Shown here piece after piece: positions 1-6,261 of a DNA stretch of 10,062 nt (its first letter is position 1; each line of letters opens with the position of its first letter). The position numbers were made by a program, and so were the translations under genes. The notes under the pieces are model-generated. The model ran no database searches and was not told the DNA's origin. It saw nothing but the letters and a program-made list of their open reading frames with translations. Source of the DNA: Sporomusa silvacetica DSM 10669 (GTDB lineage Bacteria > Bacillota > Negativicutes > Sporomusales > Sporomusaceae); contig NZ_LSLK01000021.1 of assembly GCF_002257705.1 (NCBI RefSeq), positions 1 through 10,062 on the forward strand. The letters are read 5' to 3'.

Positions 1-116
1 TACCTACGCTTAGTCTTAACGTTACCGCTTCAGACCCAAGGCTGGATACTGGTGACTGGCTAAGTCTTTCCAGGCGGGATTCCCACCCACTATACACCGT
101 GCGCTTCTTGGCGCAC
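1..116 (-). mobile_element. Group II intron, 5' end only (partial)
   Basis: Read on the minus strand from 116 leftward, the sequence begins GTGCGCC, which fits the group II intron 5' consensus GUGYG and equals, from memory, the first seven bases of Ll.LtrB. Further in, the minus strand has an AGTCACC stretch followed by CTGAAGCGGTAACGTTAAGA. This resembles the Ll.LtrB domain I segment with CTGAGTCGC and AATGTTAA. A GTGCGC/GCGCAC hairpin sits at the very start. The intron-encoded reverse transcriptase and domains V-VI would lie off the left edge, so class and integrity cannot be judged. No ORF supports a protein here. The call rests on motif memory, not an alignment. Confidence 0.55.
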
Positions 117-227
117 AGAACCGTCCCCGTGATTTCCACACAAATCGAGAACAAAATACGATCTTATAGGATATACAAAGATTTTCGCGGCCTGTCATTT
201 TTGATACTGGATATGATGATTGTCCAA

Positions 228-256
228 AGAAGCAAGGGGACGTTCATTTTGCTTCT
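228..256 (+). repeat. REP-like hairpin
   Basis: AGAAGCAA (228-235) and TTGCTTCT (249-256) are perfect 8-base inverted repeats around a loop beginning GGGGACGTTC. The minus strand next to the intron boundary (117-134) carries the related GGGGACGGTTCT between CAC and GTG. Hairpins with a GGGACGGTTC loop recur in Firmicute genomes and are often seen near REP-associated (Y1) transposases; that is general knowledge recalled, not searched. The rest of 135-355 shows no gene, RNA or other clear element. Confidence 0.4.
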
Positions 257-355
257 CGCATAAAGCTATGATAGACTAAAGCAAAAATAGGGGGGAAAAG
301 GCAGGAGACGGTGTAAGTTTTTTGAAAGGAAACCAATCTTTTTATCTTTATACGC

Positions 356-384
356 TTGCAATCCATGTAAAAAGATACTATTAT
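356..384 (+). promoter_or_regulatory. Sigma-A promoter for the 390-749 transcript
   Basis: TTGCAA (356-361) and TATTAT (379-384) are separated by 17 bases, each near the -35 and -10 consensus. Transcription would begin near 390. The structured region and a terminator follow in the same orientation. Confidence 0.5.
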
Positions 385-389
385 TAGTA

Positions 390-749
390 ATAGGTGGAAA
401 TTAAAAAGTAAGGTCGCCGTGTCCCATAGGTGCGGGAACACCTATAGGCACGAGCAGGTGAATGAGCACCTACACGTAACAGCGAACTGTCCACGACGAC
501 AATCTTATTATACCCGGTTGCTAGCTGAATTACAAGTTTTGACAATCGGGGTGTAATGATTGGCGCGAAAGGCAGATGGCTGTGCGACTGCATGCAATAT
601 TCGATGGTATCATATCTTGATACAGGTTTGGCAGGACACGCTGACGGGTTCTGTTATTTGGGTTGCTTCCTGTATCTTGATACTGTTGCAAAAATCGATT
701 TGGATCGCATGTGTAGGGTAGAAATAATCCTGCATATGTGATCCTTTTT
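390..749 (+). ncRNA. Candidate structured RNA or regulated leader
   Basis: A promoter and a rho-independent terminator bound about 360 bases that hold no convincing gene. Positions 413-500 can fold as a cloverleaf. An outer stem GTCGCCGTG/CACGACGAC (413-421 with 492-500, one mismatch) encloses three hairpins: ATAGGTG/CACCTAT (426-445), AGGTG/CACCT (456-471) and ACAG/CTGT (479-490). Further hairpins are GTATCA/TGATAC (607-623) and GATACAGG/CCTGTATC (619-626 with 669-676), which exclude each other. It may be an independent RNA or the attenuated leader of the small gene at 834. It matches no riboswitch, tmRNA, RNase P or T-box consensus that I recall. A 61-codon frame (556-741) runs into the terminator and is not believed. 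Confidence 0.4.
702..749 (+). terminator. Rho-independent terminator upstream of the small gene
   Basis: GGATCGCATGTGTAGG (702-717) pairs with CCTGCATATGTGATCC (729-744) over 16 positions, three of them G-U, with an 11-base loop. TTTTT follows at 745-749. It ends the 390-749 RNA or acts as an attenuator for the gene 85 bases downstream. Confidence 0.7.
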
Positions 750-754
750 AATTT

Positions 755-793
755 CCTCCTGTAAAATTCCCATTCATGGGTGATTACAGGAGG
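755..793 (+). promoter_or_regulatory. Leader hairpin with CCTCCT anti-SD-like arm
   Basis: CCTCCTGTAA (755-764) and TTACAGGAGG (784-793) are a perfect 10-base inverted repeat, with an inner CCCA/TGGG pair. The CCTCCT arm could instead pair with the AGGAGG ribosome binding site of the next gene at 818-823. A role in translation control is inference. The lack of a T-run argues against a terminator. Confidence 0.4.
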
Positions 794-833
794 GCATAGA
801 AGCCTCCAGATAAAATAAGGAGGGGTGGTAAGT

Positions 834-1037
834 TTGTTTGGAAGATACCTGGATTTTAAGAAACAAGAAACTGAGCTATATGATGAAATTTGGGAACTAT
901 CTGAAGAACTTGATCGGCAGTATAAAGAGGGAAAAGATACAACGGATACTATCCAGAGATTTGGGGAGGTATTGGAAGAATTTTTGTTATTCAGGCAGCA
1001 GGGAGGCAAAGACCCGCTAGTTAAAGGCAAACTCTAA
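834..1037 (+). CDS. Small acidic hypothetical protein (67 aa)
   Basis: I do not recognise this protein. It is short, charged and predicted mostly helical: an N-terminal LFGRYLDFKKQE stretch, then glutamate- and leucine-rich segments (ELYDEIWELSEELDRQ, FGEVLEEFLLF) that could form an amphipathic helix pair, and a basic tail. There is no signal peptide, membrane segment or metal-binding motif. A strong AAGGAGG (817-823) precedes it. The in-frame GTG at 825 is only one base from that site, so TTG at 834 (10-base spacing) is the better start; with GTG the protein is 70 aa. It sits between the 390-749 RNA plus hairpin and the terminator at 1131, so it is probably the only gene of its transcript. 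The good ribosome binding site argues that it is real. Confidence 0.6.
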   Translation: MFGRYLDFKKQETELYDEIWELSEELDRQYKEGKDTTDTIQRFGEVLEEFLLFRQQGGKDPLVKGKL

Positions 1038-1130
1038 ACCTGTCCGGTGCTATATTAGGAGGGCAATGCTGTAGGCATTGCGGGTTTAGTAAGTGCGGGT
1101 GAGACGAGTAAATCATTCAAAATGAATCGT

Positions 1131-1176
1131 AAGGGGCTGTGGAAAGCTTAGAGATAAGTTTTCCACAGCCCCTTTT
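1131..1176 (+). terminator. Strong rho-independent terminator
   Basis: AAGGGGCTGTGGAAAGCTT (1131-1149) pairs with AAGTTTTCCACAGCCCCTT (1156-1174) over 19 positions with one G-U, around a 6-base loop, and runs into TTTT. It ends the small-gene transcript. Between 1038 and 1130 there is only a GCAATGC/GCATTGC hairpin (1063-1081) next to an SD-like AGGAGGG, with no ORF of note after it. Confidence 0.85.
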
Positions 1177-1242
1177 AGCGGCAAAGTTAAAGAAACTTTT
1201 ACATACTCTTAAAAAACGTTCCCCTGTACTATGCTAAACTTG

Positions 1243-1256
1243 AATTGCTAGCAATT
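1243..1256. promoter_or_regulatory. 14-bp perfect palindrome, possible operator
   Basis: AATTGCTAGCAATT is perfectly self-complementary and lies about 145 bases before the chemoreceptor start, the only intergenic space able to hold that operon's promoter. I could not settle on a promoter: a TTGAAT at 1240-1245 overlaps the palindrome but its -10 partner is poor. Operator function is inference. Confidence 0.3.
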
Positions 1257-1401
1257 GGTAAAATGAAATTTCTAGTGGCAAATAGGGTGATTAGGGAAGT
1301 CGGCACTACTCTATGCGTAAGTCAATAGCTGTTCTAACTATGGCATTTAATATTGGAAAGTCTATTTTATTTATCACACTTCTATAGGAGGCAATACAGC
1401 A

Positions 1402-3351
1402 ATGAAAAAAAAAATCATTATTTTACTCATGCTCATTAGCGGAATTCCTTTACTTGTATCGATATTCATTTCACATTTTTTATTTACCAAGCCACTAGAG
1501 GCCGACTATTATGCGGTTAACGCTGGTAAAGTTGAAGTTTTTAAAACCGAGACACAGTCTTATATCAACAGGCACATGGAGATTATTAAAGCGGTTTCCC
1601 ATACCGCTCCCGTAAAAAATTTCGATCTGCAGGCTGCTAAACAAGAACTTGCCGACGTTCAAAAAGTATATACCGATATCGGGATGGCACTTTCTGATGC
1701 CAAGGGTGTCCAAGTCGTAAGAGGTGATGACATTAAGCTTGGGAAAGTATCCGAGCGGGAGTTTTATAAAGATGCTATGAGCGGTAAGGACGAAGTTGCC
1801 TCAAAATGGCTTATAAGCACGACAACAGGAAGGCCTATCGTGATACTCGCTACACCTGTACGCTCAGATAACGGCACCATTGTCGGTGTATTACAGGCAG
1901 CAATGAACCTCGACGCTTTTAAAGATTTTGTTACAAAAAGATCAGTCAATGGCATCACAGCGTACATACTGGATCAGGAGGGGCACATTATTGTTCATCC
2001 GAATGACAACATATCAGCCGAGGCCAAAGATATGAGCCATATTCCCTTTGTCCAGAAAGCGATTACCGGGCAAAGCGGTACGGAAGAAATAGCGGGGGAA
2101 AATGGTGTTCGCAAACTTGTTAGTTATATTTATGATCCACAAACACACTGGACTATTTGTATGGAAAAAGATTATGAAGAATATAATGCCGTCACTAAAG
2201 AAATGCTGATCAGCAATCTAATTGTCCTGGCTATTACGATGGCTGTGGTCATTATCATTAGTGTTGTTTTTTCTAACCGGCTAACCAAGCCCATCACGCA
2301 ATTGGTAACCGCGACAGAAACCATAAAAAAAGGGAATCTGAATGTAAATATTACTAACAAGGGAAATGACGAAATTGGCAAATTGGCGCAAAATTTTAAT
2401 GCAATGGTTGTCGGGCTCAAAGATTTGCTTAGGCACGTTACTACTTCTGCTGAAGTTGTTTCTGCAGCTTCCCAACAATTAACCGCCGGTGCAGAACAAT
2501 CAGCTGCTACAGCTGAACAAGTGACAAGCGCAATTGATGTGATTGCCGCTAGTGCGGAAAAGCAGGTCGATTTAGCCAATGAGACTACCGTGCTTGTTAC
2601 GCAGATTGTTTCGGACATTCAACAAATTGTTTCTGACTCCGCTACTGTTGCATCGGTATCAGAAGGAGCTGCGCAGTTGGCTGCAAACGGCGGAAGCTCA
2701 ATAGAAAATGCCGTTGCTCAAATGCGCAACATCGAAAACAGCGTCGCAACCTCGGCCGAAGTGGTGACGAAATTGGCTGAACGTTCTACGGAAATTGGTC
2801 AAATCATCGGCACTATATCCGGTATTGCAAATCAAACTAACTTACTGGCATTAAATGCGGCGATAGAAGCGGCACGTGCTGGTGAACAGGGACGCGGCTT
2901 CGCTGTAGTGGCCGATGAAGTGCGAAAACTAGCCGAACAGTCAGAAAGTGCGACTAAGCAAATTGCTCACATTATTGGTGAAATACAGACAGATACCGAT
3001 AAAGCGGTTGTAGCTATGAGCAAAGGTAACGCCGAGGTCAAATTAGGAACCGGTATAGTAAGCGAGGCTGGGCAGACGTTTAACAAAATTATTTCCATGA
3101 CAAATCAAGTATCTGAAGAAATGCAGGGTATTTCCGCCTCGATAGAGCACATGGCAGCGAGCAGCCAAAAAATCGAGACAGCAATCAAGGCTATTGATAG
3201 TATGAGCCGAAGCAACGCCAATCAAACTCTGCAGGTTTCAGCCGCCACCCAAGAACAAGTTGCCTCTGTAGAGGAAATAAAAAAAGCTAGTCAAGCATTG
3301 GTGGAAACGGCTGATGAACTACAAAGTGCGGTTAATAAGTTTTCAATATAA
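1402..3351 (+). CDS. Methyl-accepting chemotaxis protein, Cache type
   Basis: A 649-residue membrane chemoreceptor of the usual layout. TM1 is at about residues 5-28, followed by a periplasmic double-Cache domain at about 35-260. TM2 is at 269-291, HAMP at about 292-344, and a long cytoplasmic coiled-coil signalling domain runs to the end. The highly conserved hairpin tip is intact (LNAAIEAARAGEQGRGFAVV, from L484), the part that contacts CheA and CheW. There is no C-terminal CheR-binding pentapeptide. In the Cache domain R119, F121 and Y122 resemble the RxWY part of the amino-acid-binding motif. The usual aspartate seems replaced by alanine (A167 in VLQAAMNLD), so an amino acid ligand is doubtful. 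AGGAGG lies 10 bases before the ATG. The next gene begins 36 bases downstream, suggesting the ligand is the substrate of the aldolase and transporter that follow. Confidence 0.95.
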   Translation: MKKKIIILLMLISGIPLLVSIFISHFLFTKPLEADYYAVNAGKVEVFKTETQSYINRHMEIIKAVSHTAPVKNFDLQAAKQELADVQKVYTDIGMALSDAKGVQVVRGDDIKLGKVSEREFYKDAMSGKDEVASKWLISTTTGRPIVILATPVRSDNGTIVGVLQAAMNLDAFKDFVTKRSVNGITAYILDQEGHIIVHPNDNISAEAKDMSHIPFVQKAITGQSGTEEIAGENGVRKLVSYIYDPQTHWTICMEKDYEEYNAVTKEMLISNLIVLAITMAVVIIISVVFSNRLTKPITQLVTATETIKKGNLNVNITNKGNDEIGKLAQNFNAMVVGLKDLLRHVTTSAEVVSAASQQLTAGAEQSAATAEQVTSAIDVIAASAEKQVDLANETTVLVTQIVSDIQQIVSDSATVASVSEGAAQLAANGGSSIENAVAQMRNIENSVATSAEVVTKLAERSTEIGQIIGTISGIANQTNLLALNAAIEAARAGEQGRGFAVVADEVRKLAEQSESATKQIAHIIGEIQTDTDKAVVAMSKGNAEVKLGTGIVSEAGQTFNKIISMTNQVSEEMQGISASIEHMAASSQKIETAIKAIDSMSRSNANQTLQVSAATQEQVASVEEIKKASQALVETADELQSAVNKFSI

Positions 3352-3387
3352 TAAGCATTAAATAAAATGATAAGAATGGAGTGATGA

Positions 3388-4095
3388 ATGGTGTCAAATA
3401 TAGGAATGCGTATTTTTTCGCATATCAGTAGGCCGCCTAAAGCTTTAATTGATGGTTTTGCAGGACTTCCAGTAGCCAATATAGCAGACAATATGAACCG
3501 TATGTCGTGCATGGATGCAAAAATTCGTCCCATCAATGACGTGCCTTTACTTGGACCGGCTTTTACCGTGAAGTCACGTCCTGGTGATAATCTTATGCTT
3601 CACAAAGCACTTGATCTTGCACAACCCGGCGATATTGTGGTAGTTGATGCCCAAGGTGATTTGACTAATTCCATTATGGGAGAATTAATGGCTTTGTGGG
3701 CAAAGCAAAGAGGCATTGGTGGCTTTATCATTGATGGTGCCATTCGTGATATTGGAGCGCTGAAAAAAATGGGTATGCCTATCTATGCGGCAGGAGTTAC
3801 ACCAGCCGGGCCTTACAAAGATGGACCTGGCGAACTTAATGTTTCTGTCGTTTGTGGCGGAGTTGTTGTTCATCCCGGAGATATCCTGGTCGGTGACGAG
3901 GATGGTATTGTCGTCATTAACCCGCGTGATGCCGAAATTTTGCTGGAAAAATCCAGAGCTAAATCTCGCATGGAACACAAAGTTGTGGAGGATATATCCA
4001 ATATGGCGTGGGATCGCACGTGGGTTGACCAAGCTCTTCGAGAGCGGGGCGTTGTATTTCCATTTGAGCAAAAACCTAAAACAAGCATCGAGTGA
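3388..4095 (+). CDS. RraA family protein, probable HMG/oxaloacetate aldolase-type enzyme
   Basis: The protein has 235 residues, which suits the class II pyruvate aldolase branch (4-hydroxy-4-methyl-2-oxoglutarate aldolase, often with oxaloacetate decarboxylase activity) better than the shorter RNase E regulator RraA. The conserved active-site segment is present: G98-E99 on one strand, then IIDGAIRD with D116, R120 and D121, which hold the divalent metal and the pyruvate moiety in this family. A GDILVGDEDGIVVI segment near the C-terminal part of the fold is also typical. Such enzymes cleave 4-hydroxy-2-oxo acids to pyruvate plus a second oxo acid in the cytoplasm. The exact substrate cannot be read from the sequence. 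GGAG (3378-3381) sits 6 bases before the ATG. The gene lies 36 bases after the chemoreceptor and 89 before the transporter, probably one transcript. Confidence 0.85.
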   Translation: MVSNIGMRIFSHISRPPKALIDGFAGLPVANIADNMNRMSCMDAKIRPINDVPLLGPAFTVKSRPGDNLMLHKALDLAQPGDIVVVDAQGDLTNSIMGELMALWAKQRGIGGFIIDGAIRDIGALKKMGMPIYAAGVTPAGPYKDGPGELNVSVVCGGVVVHPGDILVGDEDGIVVINPRDAEILLEKSRAKSRMEHKVVEDISNMAWDRTWVDQALRERGVVFPFEQKPKTSIE

Positions 4096-4184
4096 GATTA
4101 TGGGGCTTCAGTAAACCCGAATTGGGTAGAGTGGTTTAATTAGGGTCATTGAAAAGAAATGAGTTTTTGAAGGGGGGAATTGTG

Positions 4185-5168
4185 ATGAAGATAGAGATTG
4201 CTGCAATAAACAACTGGTTGGGGAAAAGAATGTTTTTAGTGGTCGTAACGGCACTCATATTGGGCTTTTTAATGAGAGTTCCAGATAGTCCCCGTTATCT
4301 CCTTATTGTATTGTTTGCTTACATGACTTTTGTTACTGCGCTTGGTACAAGTTTGAAAAGCTTTATTCAGGTGATGGGAAAACCATGGATTCCATTGTGG
4401 GTGATACTGCTCATACATATTATGACGCCGTTGACTGCCTGGTTTTTGGGCAATCTGCTTTACGCAGACTCGCCCGAAATGCAACTGGGGTTATTAGTGG
4501 CGGCCGCCATTCCTGTAGGCGTTACATCAGTTATGTGGACAGCTCTTACCCAGGGTAATGTATCAATATCTCTCGTAGCAGTTACCCTTGATACACTTAT
4601 TGTTCCTGCGTTGCTGCCAGCATATTATAAAATTATAGTAGGTCAGGCGGTCATGATTAATTATACCTCCTTAGTTATACAACTGGTGTTGATGGTGACT
4701 ATTCCGAGTATACTAGGAATGGTGCTTTATGATTGGACAGGCGGCAAAACAGTTGCTTTTGCAAAAGGTATAGGAGGACTAACTTCTAAACTGGCATTGT
4801 TTGTTGTAATATTTTTTAACGGTGCGTTCGTGTCACCCGCCATTCACTTGTCATGGGATATTATACAAATGATAGCGGTTGCGTTGATTATGGTCGTGTC
4901 CGCCTACGCTCTAGGATATGTAGGTTCTTTATGCGTACCTAATCGTTCCTACGGTATTACGATGGCAATGATATATAGTGTCGGTATGCGCAATGCCACT
5001 TGCGGGCTTGTCATAGCAGTTACATACTTCCCGCCAGCGGTGGCGGTTCCAATTGCTTTACTTATGTTATTCCAGCAGCCGATTGCGGCGATAATTCCCA
5101 ATATCTTTAAATACCTTGATGAAAAAAGGAATATAAGTCCGCAAGGAGCAACAGCTCGAATTGAATGA
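4185..5168 (+). CDS. Bile acid:sodium symporter (BASS) family transporter
   Basis: A very hydrophobic protein of 327 residues with about nine or ten membrane segments. It has the family's late motif GMRNATCGLVIAV (from G267) and the preceding glycine- and proline-rich segment AAIPVGVTSVMW. Bacterial members import organic anions such as pyruvate, pantoate or bile acids, usually with Na+. The preceding aldolase points to an oxo- or hydroxy-acid here, which is inference. The start is taken at ATG 4185, behind AAGGGGGGAA (4170-4179). A TTG at 4149 would add 12 residues that include the ribosome binding site itself. At the position where the Na+ site of ASBT-type proteins has EVGMQN, this protein has SVGMRN (S265, R269), so the coupling ion may differ. 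The gene is last in the operon, 75 bases before a terminator. Confidence 0.88.
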   Translation: MKIEIAAINNWLGKRMFLVVVTALILGFLMRVPDSPRYLLIVLFAYMTFVTALGTSLKSFIQVMGKPWIPLWVILLIHIMTPLTAWFLGNLLYADSPEMQLGLLVAAAIPVGVTSVMWTALTQGNVSISLVAVTLDTLIVPALLPAYYKIIVGQAVMINYTSLVIQLVLMVTIPSILGMVLYDWTGGKTVAFAKGIGGLTSKLALFVVIFFNGAFVSPAIHLSWDIIQMIAVALIMVVSAYALGYVGSLCVPNRSYGITMAMIYSVGMRNATCGLVIAVTYFPPAVAVPIALLMLFQQPIAAIIPNIFKYLDEKRNISPQGATARIE

Positions 5169-5243
5169 AGCAGTAGCCTGTTAGTGGTGTGTCATTCGTA
5201 AATCAGCTTTCCCGGAGACACGGGGAATGGAAAGAGACTAAAT

Positions 5244-5289
5244 AAAGGGAACTTGCAACAAGAAAAATAGGTTGTTGCAAGTTCCCTTT
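5244..5289 (+). terminator. Rho-independent terminator after the transporter gene
   Basis: AAAGGGAACTTGCAACAA (5244-5261) and TTGTTGCAAGTTCCCTTT (5272-5289) form a perfect 18-bp stem with a 10-base loop. A T-rich tail follows, and AAATA precedes it, so it may work in both directions. It separates the operon from cas6. Confidence 0.85.
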
Positions 5290-5400
5290 ATACTTTATTG
5301 AGAAAATTTCAGATTATGCAAGAAGGTTTTTGGCAAAAAGTAGCAAATACATGGTTATGGGAAAATTTATGTAAAATTTATTGTTGAAGGATTAAAAAAT

Positions 5401-6186
5401 ATGCATATTACTATCGTTATGAAACCCCACAAAACTGTGAACTTACCGGTTGATTACAACCATATTGTACAAAGTGCCATATATAATGTAATGGATAATA
5501 GTATGGCATCTTTTCTGCATCAGCAAGGTTTTATTGTAAATGGCCGTATATATAGGCTGTTTTGTTTTTCTCGGCTTACTGGTTTTTGTAATGTAGACAG
5601 GTACTCTGGCAGGATACTGTTTACGCAAAACATACAACTGATAATTACTTCGCCAGTGAATGCTTTTGTTCAGTCTTTGGCTGAGGGTTTATTGCAGCAG
5701 GGAGAAATACGGTTAGGTGCTAATGTCATTGCAATTGAAAGTATAAGTGCCCAGTCAATTAAAGTAAAAAATGACAGCATGGTTGTGAAGACTTTATCGC
5801 CGGTTGTAATGTACTCTACCATGCTGCGACCGGATGGCCGGAAATATACGGTTTATTTTCAGCCGGGCGATCCTGATTATGATGCGCTCATTACTGCCAA
5901 TCTGCAAAAAAAGTATAAAGCATTTTATGGGCAAGAAGCCCCAGTAGGGCGAGTAAAGGTCAGTTCCAAAGGGGTAGTCAAAATGAATGTGCTTCAGTAC
6001 AAGGGAACGGTGATTAAAGGATACTCTGGCTTGTTGCAAGTGACTGGACCTCAGAAGTTATTGCAAATCGCGATGGATTGTGGTTTGGGAAGTAAAAACT
6101 CACAGGGTATGGGGTGCTTGCAGTTGCAAAGGCAGAACCACGCCGCTAGAGACGTGGTTCTGGAGGGAAATCCTATAGTAGGCTAA
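5401..6186 (+). CDS. cas6: CRISPR-associated endoribonuclease Cas6 (solitary)
   Basis: Cas6 is the metal-independent ribonuclease that cuts CRISPR precursor RNA within each repeat. The 261 residues show both ferredoxin-like halves. The N-terminal half has LPVDYNHIVQSAIY, then FLHQQGF with H40 as the expected catalytic histidine, Y28 upstream, and YRLFCFSRL (R52 where lysine is common). The C-terminal half ends in the glycine-rich RNA-binding loop GLGSKNSQGMG (228-238). Catalytic competence looks likely. About 20 residues follow the loop, longer than usual, and their DNA contains a 10-bp-stem hairpin. A modest AAGGA (5387-5391) lies 9 bases upstream of the ATG. No other cas gene is in the window: a terminator lies upstream and a convergent codA downstream. 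Repeat-like relics lie within 110 bases of the stop. It may process arrays elsewhere in the genome or be left over from a lost locus. Confidence 0.92.
   Translation: MHITIVMKPHKTVNLPVDYNHIVQSAIYNVMDNSMASFLHQQGFIVNGRIYRLFCFSRLTGFCNVDRYSGRILFTQNIQLIITSPVNAFVQSLAEGLLQQGEIRLGANVIAIESISAQSIKVKNDSMVVKTLSPVVMYSTMLRPDGRKYTVYFQPGDPDYDALITANLQKKYKAFYGQEAPVGRVKVSSKGVVKMNVLQYKGTVIKGYSGLLQVTGPQKLLQIAMDCGLGSKNSQGMGCLQLQRQNHAARDVVLEGNPIVG
6133..6162. repeat. Hairpin inside the cas6 3' end
   Basis: CAGAACCACG (6133-6142) and CGTGGTTCTG (6153-6162) form a perfect 10-bp stem with loop CCGCTAGAGA. It lies in the codons for the extra C-terminal tail of Cas6 and has no T-run after it. It could be a transcript-end structure, an inserted small element or a self-recognition site; none is shown. 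Confidence 0.5.
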
Positions 6187-6206
6187 TTAACAGCATGTCT
6201 AACTAT

Positions 6207-6236
6207 GTTTCAAGTCCTTGTAGATAAACTATGCTA
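6207..6236 (-). CRISPR. Degenerate CRISPR repeat-like sequence, inverted
   Basis: On the minus strand the 3' part reads CTACAAGGACTTGAAAC. It matches the 3' half of the well-known clostridial repeat ending CTACCTATAAGG, ATTGAAAC, at most positions (about 21 of 30 over the full length by hand). It ends in TTGAAAC, the usual crRNA 5' handle sequence. It is much weaker than the copy at 6262 and opposite in direction. The pair may simply be an imperfect hairpin. Confidence 0.35.
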
Positions 6237-6261
6237 TATTGAAATACCTAACTAACTTTTA

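Noticed and set aside
556..741. 61-codon frame with several cysteines, GGGGTG just before its ATG
   Set aside because: It runs through the terminator stem at 702-741, the SD-like sequence is weak, and the protein resembles nothing known; RNA structure explains the region better.
530..1030. 166-codon minus-strand frame
   Set aside because: Low-complexity serine-rich translation antisense to the small gene and terminator, no ribosome binding site; a shadow.
1057..1081. AGGAGGG plus ATG CTG TAG and a GCAATGC/GCATTGC hairpin
   Set aside because: Only a two-codon frame; the hairpin has no T-run. Possibly part of the 3' untranslated region.
1293..1312. Sigma-54-like GG/GC spacing in CGGCACTACTCTATGC
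   Set aside because: The GG and GC elements are 11 rather than 10 bases apart and the flanking consensus is poor.
2172..2618. 148-codon minus-strand frame opposite the chemoreceptor
   Set aside because: Antisense shadow of the alanine-rich signalling domain.
4149..4184. Longer transporter start at TTG 4149
   Set aside because: The added codons contain the ribosome binding site of ATG 4185, and TTG 4149 has none of its own.
5207..5234. CTTTCC/GGAAAG dyad around GGAGACACGGGG
   Set aside because: Short stem with a 16-base loop; too weak to call, though the loop faintly recalls the REP-like motif.
6217..6246. A third repeat-like stretch ending ATTGAAAT
   Set aside because: It overlaps the inverted copy and matches only about 17 of 30 positions in AT-rich sequence.
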